Origin: Arion vulgaris
Lineage: Eukaryota; Mollusca; Gastropoda; Stylommatophora; Arionidae
Direction of reading: 5' to 3'
Length of the DNA stretch: 64,000 nt
NCBI GenBank assembly: GCA_020796225.1
Contig: CM036758.1
Location: 28,531,099-28,595,098 of the forward strand
In this document: in pieces, positions 1 through 10,050 of the stretch
Position numbering within the stretch: the first letter of the stretch is position 1
Layout: the number at the start of each line of letters is the position of its first letter
Translations under genes and position numbers: made by a program
The notes under the pieces: model-generated
The model's input: the letters and a program-made list of their open reading frames with translations, nothing else
Told to the model about the DNA's origin: nothing
The model's database searches: none

Positions 1-105
1 CCAGCCACCACTGATGATTGTAGAAGAAACTGAGTCAATGTTACTGAGAAAACAATCAACAATAAACCAAGAACTCTTACTGACCTGAATGGCTCTCTAT
101 TCTAA
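1..105 (-). repeat. Inverted-repeat arm, left
   Basis: The reverse complement of this stretch matches 1660-1772 with small gaps; shared pieces include GTTCTTGGTTTATTGTT and CAGTAACATTGACTC. The arms are about 1.56 kb apart. The arm may continue left of the window. I see no coding capacity between the arms that would name a transposon family. Confidence 0.7.
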
Positions 106-408
106 TGATGAAATATTCAAGAATTACAGATCAGACGATAAAGCCCTGGCCACAGTTCTGAGGATCTAGAGTGGCCAACTTACCTAAGCTCAAAATAATA
201 AGATGCAGAAGTCAGACATACATATCAACTGGTCAATGGTTCAGTTTGTTGAAATCATGTGCTAATTGTTGTAGTAAAATCTACTTATATTTATGTCTAC
301 CACTTTAACCCTGGCCATGAGTTTAGACCAATCTGTCATTTTGTACAAGTGTTGATACCCTAATGATGTTTGGGAACAAACGTACTCTACTCTTTTCTCA
401 TCTCGGAT

Positions 409-669
409 TTCTTCTTCTATTTCAAATACTACATATCGACCACTTAAGAACCACTCTTTAAGATTTATGTGTGATCTGAGTCTAAGAGCGATTGTACGTT
501 GTGCCAGTTATGCGTCTACAAGTAGGCCAGCACATTCGATTTCTGCGAATATTTTTATTTACTAGGTAGCTTCCCTAGGTGCCTACATCAGTCGGATCTT
601 AAGACATGTCTTGTAGGTTGCAGTGGTACTATTCTTTGCTTCCTTTGCAGCGCGGCACAACACAGGCGA
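409..669 (-). mobile_element. SINE family B, copy 1
   Basis: This is a reverse-oriented copy of a roughly 260-bp element found six times in the window. Diagnostic pieces on the + strand are GGTACTATTCTTTGCTTCC-like sequence at the 5' end of the element and CTACAAGTAGGCCAGCACAT in the middle. A CTTCTTCT run at the left edge corresponds to the GAAGAAG tail of the element. No clear target-site duplication is seen. Confidence 0.8.
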
Positions 670-841
670 GTCTGAACAATTTCAATGCTACGTTTTTATT
701 AGAAATGTTGATTGAAATAAAAATAAACCACAAAACGAAATATTAGCGATATGCGACAGCCATGTTTTTCATTGAGAACGACCATGAATGAAGAGAGCGC
801 CGATATACCAAACTCGTGAATGAATTTAAGGGTTATTACCT

Positions 842-973
842 TGAGTAACCTTGAAATATGTGAGAACCTGAATATTGAGTAACCTTGAAATATGTAAGTA
901 ACCTTGAAATATGTGAGTAACCTTGAAATATGAGTAACTTGAAATATGTTAGTAACCTTGAAATATGAGTAAC
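842..973. repeat. Minisatellite, ~19-bp unit, ~7 copies
   Basis: Tandem copies of GAGTAACCTTGAAATATGT with indels. The short open frame across it on the minus strand is a product of the repeat. Confidence 0.85.
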
Positions 974-1659
974 AATGCTTGAGACAATAGGTTCTTCTTC
1001 CCCACATCAAACTATCACCACCAAAGTCTAGCACTAATCCATTCACTACCATATATTACACGACTAGCTATGATCTCGCCGGAGCAATTTTAAGATCAGT
1101 TGTAAATTATCAGGACATTGCCCATATCTTCAACTACGTCGGTAATACAAGAATTTGTAGACATCAGGTGCTAACAGAGACTCTGATTTCAAGATCGGAT
1201 AATTTATGGCAGATAAAGTAACTGTCTGAGACGTTAATCCAATCAATGCAACACATACCTGTTACTTAATGAAGCGTCTGGCCGTACTTAACCGTCCCAC
1301 TTTTGTTACCCTGTTACAGGTGTAAGATATGGAATTATTTGTAGGATGAGATTGACGGCAACGATTTACTAATGAATCTGCTATCATAGGCGTCTTTCCC
1401 CTGCTATCATAGGCGTCTTTCCCCTATGTCTCAAGCGGTAGGTCATTCCAACATCACTAAAACTGTCATATTTTTTTGTCTGTGCGGACAGACCCAATTT
1501 CTTACGCCACTGTTCAGACACCCGTAAAAGTGCCATGTTCTGTGCATGTTTACGAACTTCGAACATGTACCACCTGGCACTAAGACCTGCAAGCGGGGTT
1601 GAAGTTTATTGATGTATGTGTGTGGTGTGTGGTATCTTAATGAAGGCTAGCCGTACGAT

Positions 1660-1772
1660 AACTAGAGAGCCATTCACAGGTCCAGTAAGACGGTTCTTGG
1701 TTTATTGTTCGATTGTTTTCTTCAGTAACATTGACTCTAGTTTTTCTTCTACAATCATCTAGTGGTGTCTGG
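1660..1772 (+). repeat. Inverted-repeat arm, right
   Basis: Partner of 1-105 in opposite orientation. Its end, from about 1740, is also the start of a direct duplication that reappears at 1874. Confidence 0.7.
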
Positions 1773-2058
1773 CCTCATGTCCTTCTGCCCAATGCATGTA
1801 GATATATTATTCATAAATCATGTATTGTGACTTCCTACTAATGCCATATTTGAGACAGTAGTAAACTGTCCTAGTTTTTCTTGTTCAATGATCTAATGGT
1901 GTCGGACACTTCTTGTTCAATGATCTAATGGTGCCGGACACTTCTTGTTCAATGATCTAATGGTGCCGGGCACATGTCCTTCTGCAATTGCTACGTACAT
2001 AAATAATGTGTTAGTGCATTTCCTACCCATCCCAGACTTGAGACAGTATTAGACTGCT
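1740..2058. repeat. Direct duplication with internal 36-bp triplication
   Basis: 1740-1873 and 1874-2058 are diverged direct copies: both start TAGTTTTTCTT, share ATGTCCTTCTGC, and end with a GAGACAGTA...AGACTG segment. The second copy contains three tandem repeats of about 36 bp around TTGTTCAATGATCTAATGG (1880-1976). The local triplication is younger than the larger duplication. Confidence 0.75.
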
Positions 2059-2449
2059 CAAGCACTGATACTATAGAATTCTCCATACTTCTCCGTGATC
2101 GACAGTTAAAGTAGGTATCAGTTGTTCATTCCCATTAGTTCCATCGTCTATTGGACATGAAGATCATTGCTATACTTTATGCATGTGTCCAAATGTTCAC
2201 GGCTAAAGATCATCGTGTCGAGTCATTATATCAGTTTTCGTATGTCAGCTCTGACAGTCGCTATGATGAATCAGATCGGATACCTGTTACAGATTAACTC
2301 CAGGTATCTACTTTCAAGAGTACTTTTTCTCTTTGTAAATCCTACTATTACCCTATGTACAAATGCTTGTGCGTCCTATTGTACACACTTTGAACAAAAT
2401 TCTAAAGTACATGTCTTAAATGACCTAAGGACCTAACAGATGTTCGCAA

Positions 2450-3195
2450 AAACCACACACACACACATATCACAATGTTACCTCTGTATGAGGTCTGAGT
2501 TTAGCACACACATATCACAATGTTACTTCTGTCTGAGGTCTGAGTTTAGCACACACATATCACAATGTTACCTCTGTATGAGGTCTGAGTTTAGCACACA
2601 CATATCACAATGTTACTTCTGTCTGAGGTCTGAGTTTAGCACACACATATCACAATGGTTGTTACCTCTGTCTGAGGTCTGAGTTAAGCACACATATCAC
2701 AATGGTTGTTACCTCTGTCTGAGGTCGAGTTACACACATAAATGGGAAGGCTGAGATGTCTCTGTCTGAGGTCCGAGTTAAGCACCCATAAATGGGGAAG
2801 GGCGCTGGAGATTTTGTCTGAGGTCGAGTTAAGCACCATAAATGGGGAAGGAAGCTGGAGATGGCTCTGTCTGAGGTCAGAGTTAAGCACACATAAATGG
2901 GGAAGGAAGCTGGAGATGTCTCTGTCTGAGGTCCGAGTTAAGCACGCATAAATGGGGAAGGAAGCTGGAGATGTCTATGTCTGAGGTCCGAATTAAGCAC
3001 CATAAATGGGAAGGAAGCTGGAGATGTCTATGCCTGAGGTCCGAGTTAAGCACGAATAAATGGGGAAGGAAGCTGGAGATGTCTATGCCTGAGGTCCGAG
3101 TTAAGCACGCATAAATGGGGAAGGAAGCTGGAGATGTCTATGTCTGAGGTCCGAGTTAAGCACACATAAATGGGGAAGGACGCTGGAGATAAGGA
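2450..3195. repeat. Composite minisatellite, 45-bp then ~54-bp units
   Basis: The first part (2450-2735) has units of about 45 bp with CACACATATCACAATG. The second part (2735-3195) has about nine units of 52-54 bp with ATAAATGGGGAAGGAAGC. Both unit types share a core resembling TCTGTCTGAGGTCCGAGTT. Short frames here on both strands are repeat products. Confidence 0.88.
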
Positions 3196-3770
3196 AACGA
3201 ATGATTCACTCAAAAGTCATTAATTTGTGTCCTTTTTAAGCGCCTTCTAAATTTATAGCTCGGAATGTACAACTAAACACACACACACAACAAATAGTTG
3301 TTACTTGTTTGATAAGGAAATCAAACACACAAACATTGCACCATTATCATGGGGATATATCGTTAGAAAACTATACATATTTAGTTGTATATATGCAGGG
3401 GGGAAGTAGAGGAGGACGGAGAAAATCCTGGATTGACATTAAAAGCTGATTAGGACACATCTCTATACACTTATGATTATGCTCGTTCTTTCAGTCTAGC
3501 CGTCTAGCCAGTGTCTGTTTATAACTGCGAGAATGTAAGTATTTAAATTATCTCAGAAACACGTGAAATATTGCTTCGTACAGCTTCTATTCTTCCGGAA
3601 TTCCATTTGTGAGTCATTAAACTGTGGCACGATGGTAAGGAGCAGCCTTTTTTCATGTATTTCACCGAATATTTTCAGTGAATGTATTCAATGTTATGCA
3701 TACATCTAAATGCAGAACTATCATTTAGATGCTTACATATTGACAATATTTATTTCATCTGTCACCTTAG

Positions 3771-4048
3771 GTACACGGGAGGCTGCGTTTGTTCACTCTA
3801 TCTCATCAGCTGGTGTTGCTCACGCCGTAACACGAGCCTGTAGCAGTGGTCATCTTCAGAAATGTGGCTGCGATAGAACAGTCCGAGGGAGAAGCCAGGA
3901 AGGATTTGAGTGGTCTGGCTGTTCGGATAATATAGCATATGGAATAGCTTTTTCTAAAGTTTTCGTGGACGCGAGAGAGCGGGGTAAGAAGCGTAGGAAC
4001 AAGCCGAGGTCTGTCATGAATCTTCACAACAACGAGGCTGGACGGAGG
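3771..4048 (+). CDS. Wnt4: Wnt4 internal exon
   Basis: This exon encodes about 92 residues of a secreted, lipid-modified Wnt ligand that signals through Frizzled receptors. Visible conserved blocks are [43 protein letters not shown] and the exon-final [11 protein letters not shown]. These match the Wnt4 subfamily more closely than other Wnts I know; NLHNNEAGR is shared among Wnts, while GTREAAF with the KCGCDRTV block is Wnt4-like. The acceptor follows a pyrimidine-rich tract ending CACCTTAG (3763-3770). The first codon (Gly) is split, with one base from the upstream exon. The donor is GTAAGT at 4049-4054 and the exon ends on a complete codon. Four cysteines are present at the expected spacing and the reading frame is intact. 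The initiator and signal peptide are outside the window. Confidence 0.95.
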
Positions 4049-4140
4049 GTAAGTATTAGTTCATTTTCGAGTGTGTGACGTTTATGATTTGTTTGAAAAT
4101 TGTGATTCTGCATTAGTTTATTTGATATTGAACTGACATC

Positions 4141-4401
4141 CGCCCGTATGGTGCGGGTCAGGCATTTGAAGCAAAGAATAGTACCACTGTGACATACAAA
4201 GCATGTCGTAAGAGGCGACTGGTGTACGACCTAGAGATGCTACCCTAGTAAATAAAAAGTACGACGGGAAATCGGATGTGCTGGCCTACTTGTAGGCTTA
4301 TAACTGACACACACAACGTACAATCGCTCTTTGGCTCAGATCACAAACAAATCACACAAAGTGGTTAACAATTGGTCGATATGAAGCATTCTAAGAAGAA
4401 C
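4141..4401 (+). mobile_element. SINE family B, copy 2, with target-site duplication
   Basis: Full-length copy bounded by a perfect 10-bp direct repeat AACTGACATC at 4131-4140 and 4402-4411. It begins CGCCCGTATGGTGCGGG and ends in an AAGAAGAA tail. The duplication shows it entered by target-primed retrotransposition just downstream of the Wnt4 exon. It shares a core of about 50 bp (AAAGAATAG...CGTAAGAGGCGACT) with SINE family A. Confidence 0.9.
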
Positions 4402-4689
4402 AACTGACATCACAACAATCCACACTGATTACTAGGTACTCAATCATCTCTAGCAAATATCAAAGGATATACTTATTGACAGTTTCAGTATTTCACTGAC
4501 TAAACAACTTCACTACTATTTTACCATCAGATACCCAGCACTTCTCGTGCTACGCTTTATTCTAAAACAATTTCAATTTCCTTAGCAAAGCAGCATCTGA
4601 ATATTTCTATTGTATGTTGCTGCAGTTCTGTCTGAATATAAGTACATTCAAAAATGAAGATCTATGTCAGAAACTACAAATTAATTGCA

Positions 4690-4938
4690 TTCAAAATGTC
4701 ATACACCTAAACTTATACAGTCCGTGTTCGATTGGGCTTTTTAAATCACGCACTAGCATGTGCCACTGTGAAAAGGCGGACATGACAGCATAGCACATAC
4801 TGCAAGACTGCCAGCGGTTAGCAGCCACGAGAAAAGAAACTTGGCCCGTTAACACCGATCTTCTTGAGAAACTGTACGGAGGGTCGGGGTCCCTTAAAGC
4901 AGCAGTGAAATTCATGATAAAAGTTGGTTCATCAGTCT
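4690..4938 (+). pseudogene. LINE C-terminal remnant, Jockey/I-like
   Basis: The + frame reads MCHCEKADMTA, a stop, then HILQDCQRLAATRKETWP and LYGGSGSLKAAVKFM. This is the typical end of ORF2 in Jockey/I-like LINEs of invertebrates, where a Cys-rich segment is followed by AEHxLQxCP and ETWP. An in-frame TAG replaces the usual Glu before HILQ (4791-4793). The reading ends at a stop near 4936-4938. No flanking ORF2 is present, so it is a 5'-truncated dead copy. The minus-strand ORF over it is a shadow. Confidence 0.75.
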
Positions 4939-5437
4939 AGGCGAGGATCGAGAGAGAGAGAGAATCACACACTCAGTGTAGGACATGATACACACAACTT
5001 AGTAAAATAAGTCCCAGAGTCAGTTTTGGACAACAGAAATACTTTCAACCTTCATTACGGAATGTAGACTCCAAAACAAAATATTTTTTAAATGCACAAC
5101 TTTAAAAAATTAAATGTGGCGGCTTTAAGTTTTTTTTTTTTTTGGTACCAAGAGCTGAATATGAGAAAAAACACGCCAACCTCCAAGGTCAGATAAATGA
5201 AACATGACATATGATAAACATACAGATACGTGGAGAAACACAATTACATAACATTGAATCAAAGAACACGAGTTTCAACAATAAGTTATTCATTGAAGAA
5301 GATAATAAATTGTTATAAAGTTGTTACACCTGTCAGCAATAACAACATGGAAGCGAGGACAGGTATTATTTACAAGACTTCCGATTGGACATGGAGTAGA
5401 CGGCATCAAAGAAGAGGAATATGATTACCTCTTTCAG
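4939..5437. other. No recognised feature
   Basis: A short GA run near 4950-4964 and a T-run near 5131-5142; otherwise I see nothing. The ORF at 5230-5424 has no recognisable family. Confidence 0.5.
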
Positions 5438-5540
5438 CAATTTAGTCATTAACATTCTGTACAATTTAGTCATTAACATTCTGTACAATTTAGTCATTAA
5501 CATTCTGTACAATTTAGTCATTATCATTCTGTACAATTTA
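5438..5540. repeat. Minisatellite, 24-bp unit, ~4 copies
   Basis: Tandem CAATTTAGTCATTAACATTC-type units. Confidence 0.85.
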
Positions 5541-5628
5541 CTCGTCAAGATAAATATAAATATAGCCAATTGTCTGTAATGGAGTTAGTATTTCACTTAA
5601 CACAAACAAGAAAGTGGAACATTCCGAC

Positions 5629-5678
5629 CGTCCTGACACTCTAGTTGATGTTACGTCCTGACACTCTAGTTGATGTTA
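5629..5678. repeat. 25-bp tandem duplication
   Basis: Two perfect copies of a unit starting CGTCCTGACACTCTAGTTG. Confidence 0.85.
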
Positions 5679-5899
5679 CTGTCGAACCATCTATAACATT
5701 TGTATGCATTTATCCTGTTCGCCTGTTCCCCGATATGAATTCATGCGTTGACATGGCGCTTAATGTCACACCTGGGTTGATTTTTGAGTAATGGCTGCTT
5801 TCTTATCAGCAATGTCCCACGTCATTCAGAGACACCTTACTTTAGCTTCAGTGACATCCTGTTATTGTAAACACAAACTTTATTGATTTTTGTTTGTTC

Positions 5900-7932
5900 T
5901 ATTTATCAAAAACCATTTTGTGTGATTTGTATGTGTTTGATGAATTCGTTTTATCAACAAGTTAACCACATTTTTGTGTGATTTGTATGTGTTTGTGAAT
6001 AGAATGTTTTTATCAACCAAGTTAACCACATTTTGTTGTGTTGTATGAATGTTTATAAAGTTAAATTGATTTTTGTGATAACTTTACAAGTTAACCACTT
6101 TTTTGTATGTGTTTGTGAATAGAATGTTTTTATCAACCAAGTTAACCACATTTTTGTGTGATTTGTATGTGTTTGTGAATAGAATGTTTTTATCAACCAA
6201 GTTAACCACATTTTTGTGTGATTTGTATGTGTTTGTGAATAGAATGTTTTTATCAACCAAGTTAACCACATTTTTGTGTGATTTGTATGTGTTTGTGAAT
6301 AGAATGTTTTTATCAACCAAGTTAACCACATTTTTGTGTGATTTGTATGTGTTTGTGAATAGAATGTTTTTATCAACCAAGTTAACCACATTTTTGTGTG
6401 ATTTGTATGTGTTTGTGAATAGAATGTTTTTATCAACCAAGTTAACCACATTTTTGTGTGATTTGTATGTGTTTGTGAATAGAATGTTTTTATCAACCAA
6501 GTTAACCACATTTTTGTGTGATTTGTATGTGTTTGTGAATAGAATGTTTTTATCAACCAAGTTAACCACATTTTTGTGTGATTTGTATGTGTTTGTGAAT
6601 AGAATGTTTTTATCAACCAAGTTAACCACTTTTTGTGTGATTTGTATGTGTTTGTGAATAGAATGTTTTTATCAACCAAGTTAACCACATTTTTGTGTGA
6701 TTTGTATGTGTTTGTGAATAGAATGTTTTTATCAACCAAGTTAACCACATTTTTGTGTGATTTGTATGTGTTTGTGAATAGAATGTTTTTATCAACCAAG
6801 TTAACCACATTTTTGTGTGATTTGTATGTGTTTGTGAATAGAATGTTTTTATCAACCAAGTTAACCACATTTTTGTGTGATTTGTATGTGTTTGTGAATA
6901 GAATGTTTTTATCAACCAAGTTAACCACATTTTTGTGTGATTTGTATGTGTTTGTGAATAGAATGTTTTTATCAACCAAGTTAATTACATTTTTGTGTGA
7001 TTTGTATGTGTTTGTGAATAGAATGTTTTTATCAACCAAGTTAACCACATTTTTGTGTGATTTGTATGTGTTTGTGAATAGAATGTTTTTATCAACCAAG
7101 TTAACCACATTTTTGTGTGATTTGTATGTGTTTGTGAATAGAATGTTTTTATCAACCAAGTTAACCACATTTTTGTGTGATTTGTATGTGTTTGTGAATA
7201 GAATGTTTTTATCAACCAAGTTAACCACATTTTTGTGTGATTTGTATGTGTTTGTGAATAGAATGTTTTTATCAACCAAGTTAACCACATTTTTGTGTGA
7301 TTTGTATGTGTTTGTGAATAGAACGTTTTTATCAACCAAGTTAACCACATTTTTGTGTGATTTGTATGTGTTTTGAATAGAAGTTTTATCAACAAGTTAA
7401 CCACTTTTTGTGTGATTTGTATGTGTTTGTAATAGAAGTTTTATCAACCAAGTTAACCACATTTTTGTGTGATTTGTATGTGTTTGTGAATAGAATGTTT
7501 TTATCAACCAAGTTAACCACATTTTTGTGTGATTTGTATGTGTTTGTGAATAGAACGTTTTTATCAACCAAGTTAACCACATTTTTGTGTGATTTGTATG
7601 TGTTTGTGAATAGAATGTTTTTATCAACCAAGTTAACCACATTTTTGTGTGATTTGTATGTGTTTGTGAATAGAAGTTTTATCAACCAAGTTAACCACAT
7701 TTTTGTGTGATTTGTATGTGTTTGTGAATAGAAGTTTTATCAACCAAGTTAACCACATTTTTGTGTGTATGTGTTTGAATAGAACGTTTTATCAACAAGT
7801 TAACCTTTTTGTGTGATTGTTTGTGATAGAACGTTTTTATCAACCAAGTAACACATTTTGTGTGTTTGAGTGTTGTGAATAGAACGTTTTATCAACCAAG
7901 TTAACCACTTTGTGATTTGTATGGGTTGTGTC
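5900..7932. repeat. 60-bp minisatellite, ~34 copies, SINE B-related
   Basis: Very homogeneous 60-bp units in the middle (6100-7340) with degenerate, indel-bearing units at both edges, the usual pattern of unequal exchange. Each unit contains GTTAACCACA and TGTGTGATTTGTATGTG. These sit in the same order and orientation as in the reverse complement of the SINE B tail (GAACGTT, TATC, GTTAACCAC, TGTGTGATTTGTATGTG). The array therefore appears to have been seeded by a SINE B 3' end. Because 60 is divisible by 3 and the unit lacks stops in several frames, long ORFs occur on both strands; they are not genes. Confidence 0.92.
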
Positions 7933-7961
7933 TAGAACTGAGACTTACACCTAAATATGAG

Positions 7962-8073
7962 ATCGTTGGCTTAGAATGTGAGAGTGTTACACATAGAACT
8001 TGAGATCGTTGCACCTAGAATGTGAGTGTTACACATAGAACTTGAGATCGTTGCACCTAGAATTTGAGAGCGT
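7962..8073. repeat. Minisatellite, ~44-bp unit, ~3 copies
   Basis: Units contain GAGATCGTTGCACCTAGAAT and GTTACACATAGAACTT. It directly follows the 60-bp array. Confidence 0.8.
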
Positions 8074-8778
8074 CACATAAATATAAGTGAGCTCTCGTTA
8101 GTACCTTACAAAATAAGACAAGATACATCCAAGTTTGGGCCAAAGACATCTGACAACACAAATTTGTGCAGATCAATAACGTAAAGATTAAGCAAACAGA
8201 AAACCCCAACTTTAAAGTGCGACGTTTGGAGTTATACTGTAACATGGTATGAGAGTGGCGTTGGCAATGGCAGAGCAGACAGACTGGCTAGCTCTGCCAC
8301 CTTATCTCGGGTGCCAGCTAATGGATAGAGATGACATTTTGAACACCCTCATAGAGTGTGGCCGCAAATAACATTTTCATTTAAACCAATCCACGTCAAC
8401 TACTGGACTGCAAGAGCTGGGCTTGAAGGTTGGGGCTACCAGAAACGAACAGCACAACCCTGGGTCATCACAGGTTCCTGTCCAGTTCTTAACCATAGGT
8501 CTGTGTTTGTAACTCTATCATATTATCTCAGTCTGAAAATCCGCCGAAGACATCCGTTGACAAAGGTCTCTATTCCTGCCTGGAGTGTAATGATGTCAGT
8601 TCTTAAACACTGAAAACTCAGAAGAAGGGTGTGTATATCATGGATTAGCTTGTTTACAATCAAATCAGTTTTCTCTGCAAGACATCAGCTAGATTTTGAA
8701 ATATGTTGAGAAGTTATCATCTGCTTGCTACAGTCACACCCATCACAAGATAATATCTTTTGTTTTGTTGCAATCATG
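8074..8778. other. No recognised feature
   Basis: ORFs at 8057-8245 and 8356-8613 have no recognisable domain. I see nothing else. Confidence 0.5.
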
Positions 8779-9085
8779 ATATCTCAGTCTCTTGGTGGCG
8801 TCCGTGTAGATATCTGTCTCTTGGTGGCGTCCGTGTATATATCTCAGTCTCTTTGTGACGTCCGTGTAGATATATCAGTCTCTTTGTGACGTCCGTGTAG
8901 ATATCAGTCTCTTGGTGGCGTCCGTGTATATATCTCAGTCTCTTGGTGGCGTCCGTGTAGATATATCAGTCTCTTTGTGACGTCCGTGTAGATATCTGTT
9001 TCTTGGTGGCGTCCGTGTATATATCTCAGTCTCTTGGTGGCGTCCGTGTAGATATATCTGTCTCTTGGTGACGTCCGTGTAGAAT
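8779..9085. repeat. Minisatellite, ~32-bp unit, ~10 copies
   Basis: Units of CAGTCTCTTGGTGGCGTCCG plus GTGTAGATAT, alternating GGTGGCG and TGTGACG variants. Confidence 0.87.
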
Positions 9086-9211
9086 CTGATGGACACGATT
9101 TGATCTTGTTTGTTGAGTTGATAATATGCAAGGTTTATTTATTGCTCGATTGTCTTGTTTAACTCTATATCATTCTCGTCGCAAACCTCTTTATAATATA
9201 TATTTATAACT

Positions 9212-9457
9212 GTGTACTTCTTATTGGAACACTCCATATATACCACTTGTTAACCACTCTGTGTGATGTGTTTGTGATCTGAGCCTAAGAGCGACTGTAC
9301 GTTGTGCCAGTTATGTGCCTACAAGTAGGCCAGAACTTCCGATTTCTGCGATGTTTTTCATTTACTAGGATATTTTTCCTAGGTTTTACATCAGGCGTCT
9401 TGTGGGTTGCAGTGGTACTATTCTTTGCTTCCCTTGCTGGCCCCGGCACCACAAAGG
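9212..9457 (-). mobile_element. SINE family B, copy 3
   Basis: Reverse-oriented. Contains CTACAAGTAGGCCAGAAC, ATTTACTAGG and GTGGTACTATTCTTTGCTTC; its 5' end is at GCTGGCCCCGGCACC near 9436-9450. An 18-bp minisatellite starts 32 bp beyond it. Confidence 0.82.
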
Positions 9458-9488
9458 AGGTAACCGTAAACATAAATGACACTTTAGT

Positions 9489-9707
9489 CAGAAGGAACGT
9501 CTTCCACAGAAGGAACGTCTTCCACAGAAGGAACGTCTTCCACAGAAGGAACGTCTTCCACAGAAGGAACGTCTTCCACAGAAGGAACGTCTTCCACAGA
9601 AGGAACGTCTTCCACAGAAGAAACGTCTTCCACAGAAGGAACGTCTTCCACAGAAGGAACGTCTTCCACAGAAGGAACGTCTTCCACAGAAGGAACGTCT
9701 TCCACAT
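9489..9707. repeat. Minisatellite, 18-bp unit, ~12 copies
   Basis: Near-perfect AGAAGGAACGTCTTCCAC units; one unit carries AAACG instead of GAACG. GAAG and CTTC within the unit are complementary, so each unit can form a short hairpin. ORFs in all phases result from the 18-bp period. Confidence 0.92.
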
Positions 9708-9784
9708 ATGATCCCCATAGACATTGTGTTTAAGTACCTGCGCACTGCTAATATTAAGTGCAAAGAGTTGGGCTTTTTTTTTGC

Positions 9785-9940
9785 CCCGTACTGTTGCTCG
9801 GATACAATGGATACAAAGCAAAAGGTCGTCCACGCAAAAGATGGACCTCAGAGAAAACTGCGACGAAAGACACTATTTATGAAGTTCACACTAGAGCTCG
9901 TTCTAGAAAGTTCTTATCTTGACGATGTGAGACAAACCAG
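9785..9940 (+). pseudogene. LINE ORF2 C-terminal remnant
   Basis: The frame starting near 9795 reads LLGYNGYKAKGRPRKRW, then a divergent segment ending in RARSRKFLS and a stop. GRPRKRW is the basic motif near the C-terminus of many LINE ORF2 proteins. A related but more damaged copy lies at 46645-46810, which supports a repeat origin. The overlapping ORF 9708-10004 is in another frame. Confidence 0.6.
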
Positions 9941-10050
9941 GATTGGAGAAAAAAAAAAGAAAGACAGAAAGAAGAGTTTTTTTTTCCAAAGTAAGAAACT
10001 TTAATTCAATTGAAATATATCTACTCGTGGGACCAGGCGGTATCTTTTCT

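Larger units (their letters stand above)
1..3770 (+). other. Wnt4 upstream intron (3' part)
   Basis: This is non-coding sequence leading to the splice acceptor at 3769-3770. It carries one SINE B copy, an inverted-repeat pair and several minisatellites. The stretches 106-408, 974-1659, 2061-2449 and 3196-3748 show nothing further except a 2-copy repeat at 1381-1425 and a short AC run near 3272-3291. The intron call follows from the next exon beginning mid-codon at an AG acceptor; the upstream exon is not in the window. Confidence 0.75.

Noticed and set aside
3710..3770. Start codon at 3710 as the beginning of a gene
   Set aside because: The segment before 3771 is intron: a pyrimidine tract and AG acceptor precede the conserved Wnt4 residues, and the upstream peptide has no Wnt similarity.
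4691..4915. Minus-strand ORF of 74 codons
   Set aside because: Shadow of the LINE C-terminal remnant that reads on the + strand.
6053..7404. Long ORFs on both strands of the 60-bp array
   Set aside because: Period divisible by 3 and a stop-free unit explain them; the array derives from SINE-like non-coding DNA.
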